Shown here piece by piece: positions 39,253 to 46,479 of a DNA stretch of 64,000 nucleotides. The notes beneath the pieces were generated by a model that was given only the letters and a program-made list of their open reading frames with translations, made no database searches and was not told the DNA's origin. The stretch comes from Sulfurimonas sp. (lineage in GTDB: Bacteria; Campylobacterota; Campylobacteria; Campylobacterales; Sulfurimonadaceae). Every line of letters starts with the position of its first letter. The first letter of the stretch is position 1. The stretch is from assembly GCA_028689055.1 (NCBI GenBank), contig JAQTWZ010000001.1, positions 19,674-83,673 of the forward strand, in the 5' to 3' direction. A program made the translations under genes and the position numbers.

Positions 39253-39741
39253 CTATAAGTTGTTAATTTTGGATGATAACTCTTGTAAATTATCGAGTTT
39301 GTGAATCATACTATCTTGTTTATAAAGAGTCTCTTTTGATTTTTTTATAAAAAAAATAGATGGGGATTCATAGATGTTAAAGCGTTGGATGAAGCTCAGA
39401 GAGTTTTTTGTGCCTGAACGTAAGAAGGTTGTGTTTTGGCTATTTTCTCTTACCTCATTATAATAATCTATAGCAAGTAGTGGAAAAGGGAGCTCTATAT
39501 CGGCAAGCTGTTGCATCGTACCGCTCTCTTTGGAAGAGTAAAAAACGACGATGTATTTTTCATCTTTTGGGATGAAAATATCGCTTTTTTCGTAAAAAAT
39601 CCACTCTTTGAAATCAATAAACTTGTACTCAGAAAATTTGTAGTTGAAGTAAGCAAAAGCAGCAGCAATCATGACTGCGCCGAAAAAAGAAGCGAGAAGC
39701 GTGGAGAGAGAGAAGAGGCTTTTACCCCCTCTTCCAGCCAC
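39253..39741 (-). CDS. Membrane-anchored thioredoxin-fold-like protein without CxxC
   Basis: This 162-residue protein starts with GTG. It has one N-terminal membrane span (about 11-30) and a presumably periplasmic domain. The pattern [14 protein letters not shown], then [10 protein letters not shown], then [13 protein letters not shown] follows a thioredoxin fold, with the Ser-Pro where thioredoxins have the cis-proline. No cysteine pair stands at the active site, so it would be redox-inactive. Position between trxB and trxA supports a thioredoxin-related role, perhaps as a docking or assembly factor. No family name is recognised. Confidence 0.65.
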   Translation of the reverse strand: MAGRGGKSLFSLSTLLASFFGAVMIAAAFAYFNYKFSEYKFIDFKEWIFYEKSDIFIPKDEKYIVVFYSSKESGTMQQLADIELPFPLLAIDYYNEVRENSQNTTFLRSGTKNSLSFIQRFNIYESPSIFFIKKSKETLYKQDSMIHKLDNLQELSSKINNL

Positions 39742-39757
39742 TAGAGAAACCTAAAGA

Positions 39758-40078
39758 TTACGCTAAAAGAGCGTTGATTTTATCAGCTAGAGCTTGTTTA
39801 GATTGTGCTCCAACGATTTGATCAACCATCTCTCCGTTTTTGAAGAACATAATAGTTGGAATAGAACGGATGCCAAATTTCACGGCAATGTCTTGTTCTT
39901 CATCAGTATTTACTTTACAGATTTTTGCTTTTCCGTCAAAATCAGCAGCCAACTCTTCAATGATTGGAGCAATCATACGGCAAGGTCCACACCATGGTGC
40001 CCAAAAATCTACCAAAGATACACCCTCTGAAAGTGTTGCTTCAAAATCTGCACCTGTTAATTCTATATATTTTCCCAT
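39758..40078 (-). CDS. trxA: Thioredoxin
   Basis: This is a 106-residue classical thioredoxin with the WAPWCGPCRM active site (about 28-37) and the cis-Pro segment IRSIPTIMFFKNGE. It donates electrons to ribonucleotide reductase, methionine sulfoxide reductase and similar targets. A strong ribosome site (AAAGGAAATAACAC) precedes the ATG. It is the first gene of the trxA - middle gene - trxB cluster, likely transcribed from the 197-base gap shared with the divergent globin gene. Confidence 0.97.
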   Translation of the reverse strand: MGKYIELTGADFEATLSEGVSLVDFWAPWCGPCRMIAPIIEELAADFDGKAKICKVNTDEEQDIAVKFGIRSIPTIMFFKNGEMVDQIVGAQSKQALADKINALLA

Positions 40079-40218
40079 GTGTTATTTCCTTTGTTAAATT
40101 AAATATGAAACATTATACAAATGTAACCTTTAAATACATCTTTAGACATGAGGGGGTGTCGTTAAAACTCAGTTAGAGATAAAAGAGTGAATAAGTGAAC
40201 CATTGTTGCTGCGTTTTA

Positions 40219-40245
40219 GTTAGAACTAACACGATTTTTTATAAA
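40219..40245 (+). promoter_or_regulatory. Candidate operator and -10 region of the globin gene
   Basis: A perfect 12-base palindrome (GTTAGAACTAAC, 40219-40230) lies 10 bases before a TATAAA hexamer (40240-40245) that would serve as -10 box, with the ATG 30 bases further. The palindrome occupies the place of a -35 element and could bind a dimeric regulator. It does not match the CRP-like NssR site that I know from Campylobacter globins. Confidence 0.4.
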
Positions 40246-40275
40246 ATCCTTGACACAAAATACGAAGGAGCAGAG

Positions 40276-40719
40276 ATGAAGTTGACTATAACAGAGGGTG
40301 CAATCGGTGTGAGACCTCCTGTTGCAAAACCGCATCCGGGATTTTTTTATGAAGTCGGTGAAGAGAGATTTAAAAGATTAGTGTACGATCACTACGATGC
40401 AATAGAGACGAGTGACATCGCTTTTTTGTTTCCTATCAATGACGAAGAAGATTTTGCAGAGGCAAAAAAACACGCTTTTGATTTTCTTGTTGAGATTTCT
40501 GGAGGACCTGATTATTTCACGCAAAGTCGCGGAGCGCATCAGATGGTCGGTCGTCACGCACCTTTTCGTATAGATGAACATGGAAGAGTGAGTTGGCTTT
40601 CACTGTATATTCCTCTTTTGGAGGCCTTAGTAGAAGAGGGAGTTACTCCAGAATACATAGAATCTTTTTGGAACTATCTGGATATTTTTTCAATGTGGTT
40701 AGTCAATACAGAGAGTTAA
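40276..40719 (+). CDS. Truncated hemoglobin
   Basis: This 147-residue protein starts at the ATG at 40276 behind GAAGGAG; a longer frame from 40195 has no ribosome site. Features of group II-like truncated globins are FYEVGEERFKRLVYDHYD at the start, ISGGPDYFTQSRGAHQMVGRH with the proximal His in the RHAPF segment, and a Trp in SWLSLY (TrpG8-like). Such globins bind O2 or NO and serve NO detoxification or oxygen handling in microaerophiles. The stop overlaps the stop of the convergent phosphatase gene (TTAA). Confidence 0.85.
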   Translation: MKLTITEGAIGVRPPVAKPHPGFFYEVGEERFKRLVYDHYDAIETSDIAFLFPINDEEDFAEAKKHAFDFLVEISGGPDYFTQSRGAHQMVGRHAPFRIDEHGRVSWLSLYIPLLEALVEEGVTPEYIESFWNYLDIFSMWLVNTES

Positions 40720-41495
40720 AACGCAAGAAACTCTCTTTTTCTTTTTTTGAAGATAGCACACTCCGTATAGCCTACGTCTTTAGCGATACGGACTATCTCT
40801 TGTGCATACATACTCACTTGCTCTGGGTCATGAGCATCGGAGCCAAAAGTGATAGGAATCCCCATCTTAAACGCCTCTCCTAAAAGAGAGATAGAAGGAT
40901 AAGCCTCTGCTATAGGCTTTCTAAAGCCGGCTCCGTTTATCTCCAAAACCATATCGGCTTCTTTGATAGCTAATAGTGCGTTTTTTGCGATAAGAGTTAT
41001 ATCTTTTTTTGGCATAAATTTAAAGACTTTGATAAGGTCAAAATGCCCCACAATATCAAAAAGTCCACTTTTTGCCATTGCTTCGATTGCATCGAAATAT
41101 TTTTGCCAGATTGTATCTATATCTTCATGCTCATATCTGCCGATAAACTCAGGATTGTCGAAGCCCCATTCACCGATAAAATGTACAGAACCGATAAGAT
41201 AATCGACATTCACATCAAGAACTCTTTGGTCCATATGACCTTCGAGATAGTCCACTTCGTATCCCAAAAGTATCTCGATTGTATTTTTATATTTTTCTTT
41301 AAGAGACAAAACATCTTTTTCATAATGGCTCATGTCCTCAAAACCCATACGGTATTTTGGATCAAAATCCATAGGTGCATGATCAGAAAAACCAAAGTAT
41401 TTTGTGCCGCAATCTATGGCTTTTTTTACATATTCTTCCATCTCGCCAACAGCATGATTACACAGAGTGGTATGGTTATGTAAATCAACTTTCAT
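40716..41495 (-). CDS. PHP-domain histidinol-phosphatase
   Basis: This 259-residue PHP-family phosphohydrolase resembles HisJ/HisK, the last-but-one step of histidine synthesis. Metal-binding motifs are VDLHNHTTLCNHA at the start, FGFSDHAPMD, LLGYEVDYLEGH, SVHFIGEW, IVGHFDLIK and TFGSDAHDPEQV. All expected His/Asp/Glu ligands are present. Substrate specificity within the PHP family cannot be fixed by eye. It is convergent with the globin gene and divergent from cheZ (79-base gap). Confidence 0.85.
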   Translation of the reverse strand: MKVDLHNHTTLCNHAVGEMEEYVKKAIDCGTKYFGFSDHAPMDFDPKYRMGFEDMSHYEKDVLSLKEKYKNTIEILLGYEVDYLEGHMDQRVLDVNVDYLIGSVHFIGEWGFDNPEFIGRYEHEDIDTIWQKYFDAIEAMAKSGLFDIVGHFDLIKVFKFMPKKDITLIAKNALLAIKEADMVLEINGAGFRKPIAEAYPSISLLGEAFKMGIPITFGSDAHDPEQVSMYAQEIVRIAKDVGYTECAIFKKRKREFLAF

Positions 41496-41574
41496 TTTCT
41501 CTCTCGTTTGTTTAATTTATGATATTATAGTGACAATTAATAAATTTGACTAACAGACAGATGGAGATTTTTGC

Positions 41575-42255
41575 ATGACTCAAGAAGAATTAGATGCGCT
41601 TATGAGTGGAGATATTGATGATATGGATATGGCTGAAGATGAGCTATTAGGGGATGATTTAGAGAGTTCTTCTCTTGATCAAGAGGAAGAACTTCTTTCA
41701 GAAGAGAAAATAGTCCATGACAATCATCCACCTCTTCCAACAGATGAAAACAAAATGGTCCATCAACTTGATGATGTCACTAAAGAAAGTGAAGAAAAAG
41801 CGACACAGATTTTTGATATCATCGATTCTATAAGCAACGAACTTATGGAAAAAGAAGAAAATGCAAATAGAGTCATTGAAGTGCTTGCGTCTAATGTTGC
41901 TCTTTTTGGGACTTTAAGTAGTAAATTTCCTGATGTTCAAGCTTTTGCTGTGCAACTAGAAAAAAATCAACAAGCTTTGCAAGATGCCAATGAAGGCTTA
42001 GAAACACTTCAAGCAAGTGGAGAGTCCATTATGAGTGTTATGGATATCATGCAGTATCAAGATATCCATCGCCAAAAAATCGAACGCGTCATTAATGTAA
42101 TGCGCGCACTCTCCAGATATATGACCACTCTTTTTGAAGGCAAAGTGGACGACAGTAAAAGAGTCTCTTCTGCAAAACATATAGAAGGCGACAGCAATAG
42201 TGAACTTGCTTCCACTGATGATATAGAAGCGCTTTTAGCGCAGTTTGGACAGTAG
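41575..42255 (+). CDS. cheZ: CheZ-type CheY phosphatase, Campylobacterota form
   Basis: This 226-residue remote CheZ homologue of the HP0170/Cj0700 type dephosphorylates CheY~P in chemotaxis. The central helical hairpin carries MQYQDIHRQKIERV, which matches the CheZ catalytic Asp/Gln motif (QDLTGQ in E. coli). Both ends carry short acidic-aliphatic motifs that look like CheY-docking peptides: TQEELDALMSG at the N-terminus, like that of FliM, and TDDIEALLAQFG at the C-terminus, like that of E. coli CheZ. It leads the cheZ-U32-purE-DUF3972 series known from C. jejuni. A TATTAT at 41523-41528 may be its -10 box. Confidence 0.87.
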   Translation: MTQEELDALMSGDIDDMDMAEDELLGDDLESSSLDQEEELLSEEKIVHDNHPPLPTDENKMVHQLDDVTKESEEKATQIFDIIDSISNELMEKEENANRVIEVLASNVALFGTLSSKFPDVQAFAVQLEKNQQALQDANEGLETLQASGESIMSVMDIMQYQDIHRQKIERVINVMRALSRYMTTLFEGKVDDSKRVSSAKHIEGDSNSELASTDDIEALLAQFGQ

Positions 42256-42313
42256 TTTGAATTTTTAATCATCTTCGTACCTCTTCTTCGATAAAATCCT
42301 TTCAAAATCTTTA

Positions 42314-42333
42314 GCCCAAAAGCTTTTTTGGGC
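42314..42333. terminator. 8-bp hairpin between cheZ and the U32 gene
   Basis: GCCCAAAA (42314-42321) and TTTTGGGC (42326-42333) pair perfectly around GCTT. No T-run follows, so it may be a weak terminator for cheZ or a 5' leader stem in front of the U32 gene, whose ATG is 18 bases downstream. Confidence 0.4.
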
Positions 42334-42350
42334 GCTTAAAATGAGAACAT

Positions 42351-43649
42351 ATGCAAAAAGTAGAACTCCTCTCTCCTGCTGGAACTTTAGAAAAATTAAA
42401 AATAGCACTTGACTTTGGTGCGGATGCGGTTTATGGCGGTGTGAGCCACTTTTCACTTCGTATTCGCTCAGGCAAAGAGTTTAGTATGGAAGAGTTTGCG
42501 GAGGGCATCGCTTACGCACATGAGCGAGGGAAAAAAGTCTATGCAACAATAAACGGCTTTCCTTTTAACTCTCAGCTAAATCTTTTGAAAAAACATATCA
42601 TTGCTATGGCTGCGTTAAAACCCGATGCTTTTATCGTAGCGACTCCCGGCGTCTTAAAGCTTTGTCATGAGCTAGCACCTGATATGCCTTTGCATCTCTC
42701 GACACAGGCAAATGTGATGAATGTTCTTGATGCACAGGTCTATCATGAGATGGGTGCGACGCGTATTATCACTGCACGGGAGATTTCACTCAAAGACCTC
42801 AAAGAGATCAAAAAAGAGTTACCGAATCTTGAACTTGAGGTTTTTGTACATGGCTCTATGTGTTTTGCTTACAGCGGACGATGTCTCATCTCCACACTGC
42901 AAAGCGGACGTGTGCCAAATCGTGGCTCATGTGCCAATGACTGCCGTTTTCCTTATGTGATGTATGCCGCAAATCCTGAAACAGGAACTCTTTTCAAGCT
43001 AGAAGAAGATGAGGGAGTCGGCACTTACATTATGAACTCAAAAGATCTCAATCTTGCTTCACATATCGGGGAGATTCTTGATAGCGGGGCGGTGGATTCT
43101 ATAAAAGTCGAAGGGCGTACAAAAACTGCTTATTATGCGGCAACAACTGCAAAAGCCTACAGAATGGCGATCGATGATTATTATGCAGGGACGCTTGAGA
43201 GTGAAAAATATCAGTATGAACTTCAATCTTTGCAAAATCGCGGATATACGGATGCCTATCTAATTTCACGCCCATTTGAAAAGCATGATACGCAGAGTTT
43301 GGATTTTACGATGCAGCTTGGGACGCATCAGGTGAGCGGTGTTGTCAATGAGGAAGGGACGCACTTTTTGTGCAAATACAAAACCCTGCCCAATGATGAA
43401 CTTGAGATTGTAGCTCCATTAAAAAGTGAAATAGCTTTTGTTGATAACGAGTTTGGTACGACGTATGAGAGAGATGGAAAAATATTTATGAAGTTTAAAC
43501 AGCTCAAAGCCATCAATGGAAAAATCTGGGATGAAGTACACAGCGGAAACGTCAATCTTATAACACTTCCGACGAAGTTCCCTTCTTATACGTTTTTCAG
43601 GATTCCGGCACATCCTGATATGGATACATATCCTAAAGCCAAGCTTTAA
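42351..43649 (+). CDS. U32 family peptidase-like protein (TrhP/YegQ type)
   Basis: This 432-residue U32-family protein has the N-terminal barrel start VELLSPAGTLEKLKIALDFG, the U32 signature EVFVHGSMCFAYSGRCLIS and the following Cys-rich segment NRGSCANDCRFPY. These cysteines probably hold an iron-sulfur cluster. YegQ/TrhP relatives act in hydroxylation of U34 in tRNA (ho5U), which is a better guess than proteolysis. Its C-terminal domain (after residue 330) is a small beta barrel. The gene lies between cheZ and purE as in C. jejuni (Cj0701). Confidence 0.88.
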   Translation: MQKVELLSPAGTLEKLKIALDFGADAVYGGVSHFSLRIRSGKEFSMEEFAEGIAYAHERGKKVYATINGFPFNSQLNLLKKHIIAMAALKPDAFIVATPGVLKLCHELAPDMPLHLSTQANVMNVLDAQVYHEMGATRIITAREISLKDLKEIKKELPNLELEVFVHGSMCFAYSGRCLISTLQSGRVPNRGSCANDCRFPYVMYAANPETGTLFKLEEDEGVGTYIMNSKDLNLASHIGEILDSGAVDSIKVEGRTKTAYYAATTAKAYRMAIDDYYAGTLESEKYQYELQSLQNRGYTDAYLISRPFEKHDTQSLDFTMQLGTHQVSGVVNEEGTHFLCKYKTLPNDELEIVAPLKSEIAFVDNEFGTTYERDGKIFMKFKQLKAINGKIWDEVHSGNVNLITLPTKFPSYTFFRIPAHPDMDTYPKAKL

Positions 43650-43702
43650 AAATTAAACAAAGAAAATGTATAATTCGCAGATCAAAAAAAAGGAAGAAAA
43701 CT

Positions 43703-44203
43703 ATGAAGTTTGTATCGATAATTATCGGAAGTAAAAGCGATTTTGAGGTTATGAAATCTTGTTCAGACACACTAGAAGCATTTGGCGTAAATTACGAACT
43801 TGTAATATCTTCAGCACACCGTTCACCTGAGCGTACAAAAGATTATATCACTGCAGCTGAGAAAAAAGGTGCACAGGTATTTATCGCCGCAGCGGGAATG
43901 GCTGCGCATTTAGCGGGCGTTTTATCTTCAAAAACTGTCAAACCTATCATCGGTGTTCCGATGTCTGCTTCTGCTTTGAGTGGTATCGATGCACTTTTAT
44001 CCACGGTACAGATGCCGGCTGGAATGCCAGTTGCTACAGTAGCGATAGGAAAAGCAGGCGCGATCAATTCGGCGTATTTGGCGATGCAAATCTTGGCTCT
44101 TGAGAATGAAGAGTTGGCAGTTAAACTCAAAGAAGACCGTATTGCAAAAGCAAAAAAAGTTGAGCTTGATTCTTTAGAGATTGAGACGATTATCAAGCTA
44201 TAA
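43703..44203 (+). CDS. purE: N5-carboxyaminoimidazole ribonucleotide mutase
   Basis: This 166-residue PurE belongs to the purine pathway and converts N5-CAIR to CAIR. Diagnostic motifs are IIGSKSDFEVM (GSxSD) near the start, SAHRSPERT with the catalytic His, and AAAGMAAHLAGVLSSKT. The following PVIGVP-like element reads PIIGVPMSASALSG. Ribosome site AAAGGAAG precedes the ATG. Followed after 24 bases by the DUF3972 gene. Confidence 0.96.
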   Translation: MKFVSIIIGSKSDFEVMKSCSDTLEAFGVNYELVISSAHRSPERTKDYITAAEKKGAQVFIAAAGMAAHLAGVLSSKTVKPIIGVPMSASALSGIDALLSTVQMPAGMPVATVAIGKAGAINSAYLAMQILALENEELAVKLKEDRIAKAKKVELDSLEIETIIKL

Positions 44204-44227
44204 GTTTTCCTATCTGAAGGGGTATGT

Positions 44228-44698
44228 ATGAAGTGGATGAGTGATGATGAGTATAGTGAGTTAACGGGTTTGGAACTATCTGCTATAGATGATTTGTGTG
44301 AACGCGGTAAACTTACTGTAAAAGTTGAAGATGGCATCAGGATGATAGACCCTTCAAAAGGGACTTCTGATGTTGTTCCTGCGACACTCAGAGAACTCTC
44401 AAGACGCAATACGCATGAGATGCTCGTTCAGCCGCAGTTTGTCGAAAAAACGATAGGTACTATCATCAATCTTCATGAAAAAGTTTTGGATGCAAAAGAC
44501 GAAACACTTGCCGCGGTGCGGGTGGAAAATGAATTTTTGCGTGAAGCTCTTGGCTCTTTGCAAGAGCTGTATGATGAAGACAGGGTAACAATCCACACAC
44601 TTCAGGAGCAGCTCAAACTCTCCCAACAAGAAGTAGAATTTATGCGAAGAAAATATAAGCTCATGTGGAACAAAGCCATCGAAGAGCATACAAACTAG
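44228..44698 (+). CDS. DUF3972-type protein, unknown function
   Basis: This 156-residue protein has an N-terminal helix-turn-helix-like segment (EYSELTGLELSAIDDLCERG) and a long predicted coiled coil (about 80-150: ETLAAVRVENEFLREALGSL and onward). It corresponds by position and length to Cj0703 of C. jejuni, between purE and glyQ. This layout could fit a DNA-binding or scaffold role, but no function is known to me. Its stop TAG shares the G with the GTG start of the DUF89 gene. Confidence 0.8.
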   Translation: MKWMSDDEYSELTGLELSAIDDLCERGKLTVKVEDGIRMIDPSKGTSDVVPATLRELSRRNTHEMLVQPQFVEKTIGTIINLHEKVLDAKDETLAAVRVENEFLREALGSLQELYDEDRVTIHTLQEQLKLSQQEVEFMRRKYKLMWNKAIEEHTN

Positions 44699-45555
44699 TG
44701 AAGATAGAAGAGGCTTGTGTCGGTTGCATCATCAACCAAAGTGTGCGTGTTGCGGATGCTATCCATGCAAACGCAGCGCTCAAAGAAGAACTCACTTCCA
44801 GTGTAGAGACGATGAGCAAAAGTTTCTCTTTTGCCCATACACCTCCAGAAATCGCCGCTGATGTTTATGCACTTATGGCGCGTATTGCTCAAAAACATGA
44901 TCTTTATGATGCGCTCAAAAAAATCTCAACTGCAAAAGCACTCTCTTTTGTGCCGCTACTCAAAGAAAAACTCTCTCAAAGTGATGATAAACTTCTCACA
45001 GCAACCAAAATAGCCGTAGCCGGAAACGTCATAGATTTGGCGGCAGAAGTTGCGTTTGACCTGGGCGAAGAGCTTGCAAAAATCTTTGATACTGCATTTG
45101 CTCATGATGATTTTGCACTGCTTCAAATGCAACTCCAAAACGCAAAAACAATCGTTATTCTTGGAGACAATGTCGGAGAACATATCTTTGACTTTATCTT
45201 TTTGCAAACACTTCAAGAACTCTATCCAAACGCCAGTTATGCTTATTTTGTACGAGGTACGCCTATCATCAATGATGTGACGATGCAAGAAGCCAAAGAG
45301 GCGGGGTTTGAGAGTATTTGCGAACTTGTAGATAGCGGTGTCAATACTCCGGGGTTTACCTACAGTAGGGCAAATAGACATGCACAAGAGCTCTTTGACG
45401 CGGCGGATCTTGTTATATCAAAAGGGATGGGAAACTACGAATGCCTTACTCCCTCACACAGAAATAATATCTGTTTTTTACTCAAGGTGAAGTGCTCCGT
45501 CGTAGCGGGTTCACTTGACAAAAATCGAGGAGATATCGTATGCAAAATGGCTTAA
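44698..45555 (+). CDS. DUF89 / damage-control phosphatase-like protein
   Basis: This 285-residue protein uses the GTG at 44698 overlapping the previous stop; the longer frame upstream would run 33 bases into the previous gene. It begins with KIEEACVGCIINQ (the CxxC of archaeal-type DUF89). It contains the metal-site pattern VILGDNVGEHIFDFIFLQTL (Asp-Asn...Glu...Asp) and a C-terminal SKGMGNYECL. DUF89 proteins dephosphorylate damaged sugar or cofactor phosphates. Substrate unknown. It is not in the corresponding place in C. jejuni, so it appears inserted between DUF3972 and glyQ. Confidence 0.78.
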   Translation: MKIEEACVGCIINQSVRVADAIHANAALKEELTSSVETMSKSFSFAHTPPEIAADVYALMARIAQKHDLYDALKKISTAKALSFVPLLKEKLSQSDDKLLTATKIAVAGNVIDLAAEVAFDLGEELAKIFDTAFAHDDFALLQMQLQNAKTIVILGDNVGEHIFDFIFLQTLQELYPNASYAYFVRGTPIINDVTMQEAKEAGFESICELVDSGVNTPGFTYSRANRHAQELFDAADLVISKGMGNYECLTPSHRNNICFLLKVKCSVVAGSLDKNRGDIVCKMA

Positions 45556-46100
45556 AACTACTAGTGACAACAGCACTTCTTGGAACTTTGAACTGCGTTT
45601 GGGCAGAGCCAAAAATAGTCGCTTCGTTTGCGTTTGTCGGTATGGCGATGGTGTTATTTTAGATAGCGAAAAATCTACATATTTTAAGTGACTCGTTGGA
45701 GGTTTCTTGCGGGCTTGGGCTTGGTTATAGATATTGGGAACGCCAACTCTCAGCTTCTCAGATAGAACTTTATGAGTGGTTTTCGCTGCGTCCAAAAGTG
45801 GGAGTTGCGTACAGTTTGTCACATGAGCTGCGTTTAGCTTTGGATTTGGAGTACCAATATGGCATCAGTCCTACGATGAGTGAGAGCTATTATGGTCTGG
45901 ATTTTGATTTGGGGGCGGCTGATATAGTGAAAGTATCTGTGCCTCTCACTTATAGATACAGTAGTGTGATGGATTTTTTTGTTACGGCAGTTTATGAACA
46001 GCAAAAGATTGAGGCTTCTGATGTGAAGTCTGGATTTTATGAACCAGACAGCACCGCAAACAATAGCTACTTGAAACTAGGACTTCTCTTCAAATACTAG
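45540..46100 (+). pseudogene. Decayed outer-membrane beta-barrel gene with in-frame TAG
   Basis: An ATG at 45540 opens a 40-codon frame whose product looks like a signal peptide (LLVTTALLGTLNCVWA) and stops at TAG 45660-45662. In the same frame, directly after the stop, 145 more codons run to the stop at 46100. That part reads as a beta-barrel end (GLGLGYRYWERQLS, then VGVAYSLSHELRLALDLEYQ, last residues LGLLFKY). A TTG at 45696 could start it, but without a signal sequence it could not reach the outer membrane. Other frames in 45630-45720 also give barrel-like pieces (DGVILDSEKSTYF; TRWRFLAGLGL), which suggests deletions and frameshifts. I read it as a remnant. Confidence 0.65.
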
Positions 46101-46471
46101 TTCGAATTTTTCGGATGCGTCCGCTCATGTGCGGCTTTTTGTCTCTCACTCCAAAGTTTTGAGAGTTCTGCTGTATCGAGCTTGTCTATTTTTTGCAAAG
46201 CAGCGGCTTTGTTGAGCGGACTCTTTTCATATTTGATACCGCTTGGCATGAGCCTATTTTCTTTGATTTGGGCATATTCAAAGTTTTTTGTCTCTTCGTT
46301 GTATTTTAAAATATCCCCATCTTGCGTTTGTATCCAGTGAAGGTGTTGATTGCCTTGGGCTTTTGCCATAAAAGTCGTGCCGTCTGCGTTTGTAAACTCT
46401 CTGAGAGCGTCAAACGCAGGTGCACCGAAAAGTAAAACGCAGCTCATGAAGAGTAAAATCATTGTTTTCAT
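46097..46471 (-). CDS. Small secreted protein resembling an M6 protease pro-region
   Basis: This 124-residue protein has a signal peptide (MILLFMSCVLLFGA). The second ATG (46471) is chosen because AGGA then lies 6 bases upstream; the first ATG touches it. The mature part reads REFTNADGTTFMAKAQGNQH, then HWIQTQDGDILKYN, which matches the pattern of pro-domains of M6-like secreted metalloproteases (TxADGT-x-GDEhxHW-x-DGy). It follows the M6 protease gene after 8 bases on the same strand. It may act as a separate inhibitor or chaperone of that protease. This is inference. Confidence 0.65.
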   Translation of the reverse strand: MKTMILLFMSCVLLFGAPAFDALREFTNADGTTFMAKAQGNQHLHWIQTQDGDILKYNEETKNFEYAQIKENRLMPSGIKYEKSPLNKAAALQKIDKLDTAELSKLWSERQKAAHERTHPKNSN

Positions 46472-46479
46472 AATCATTC

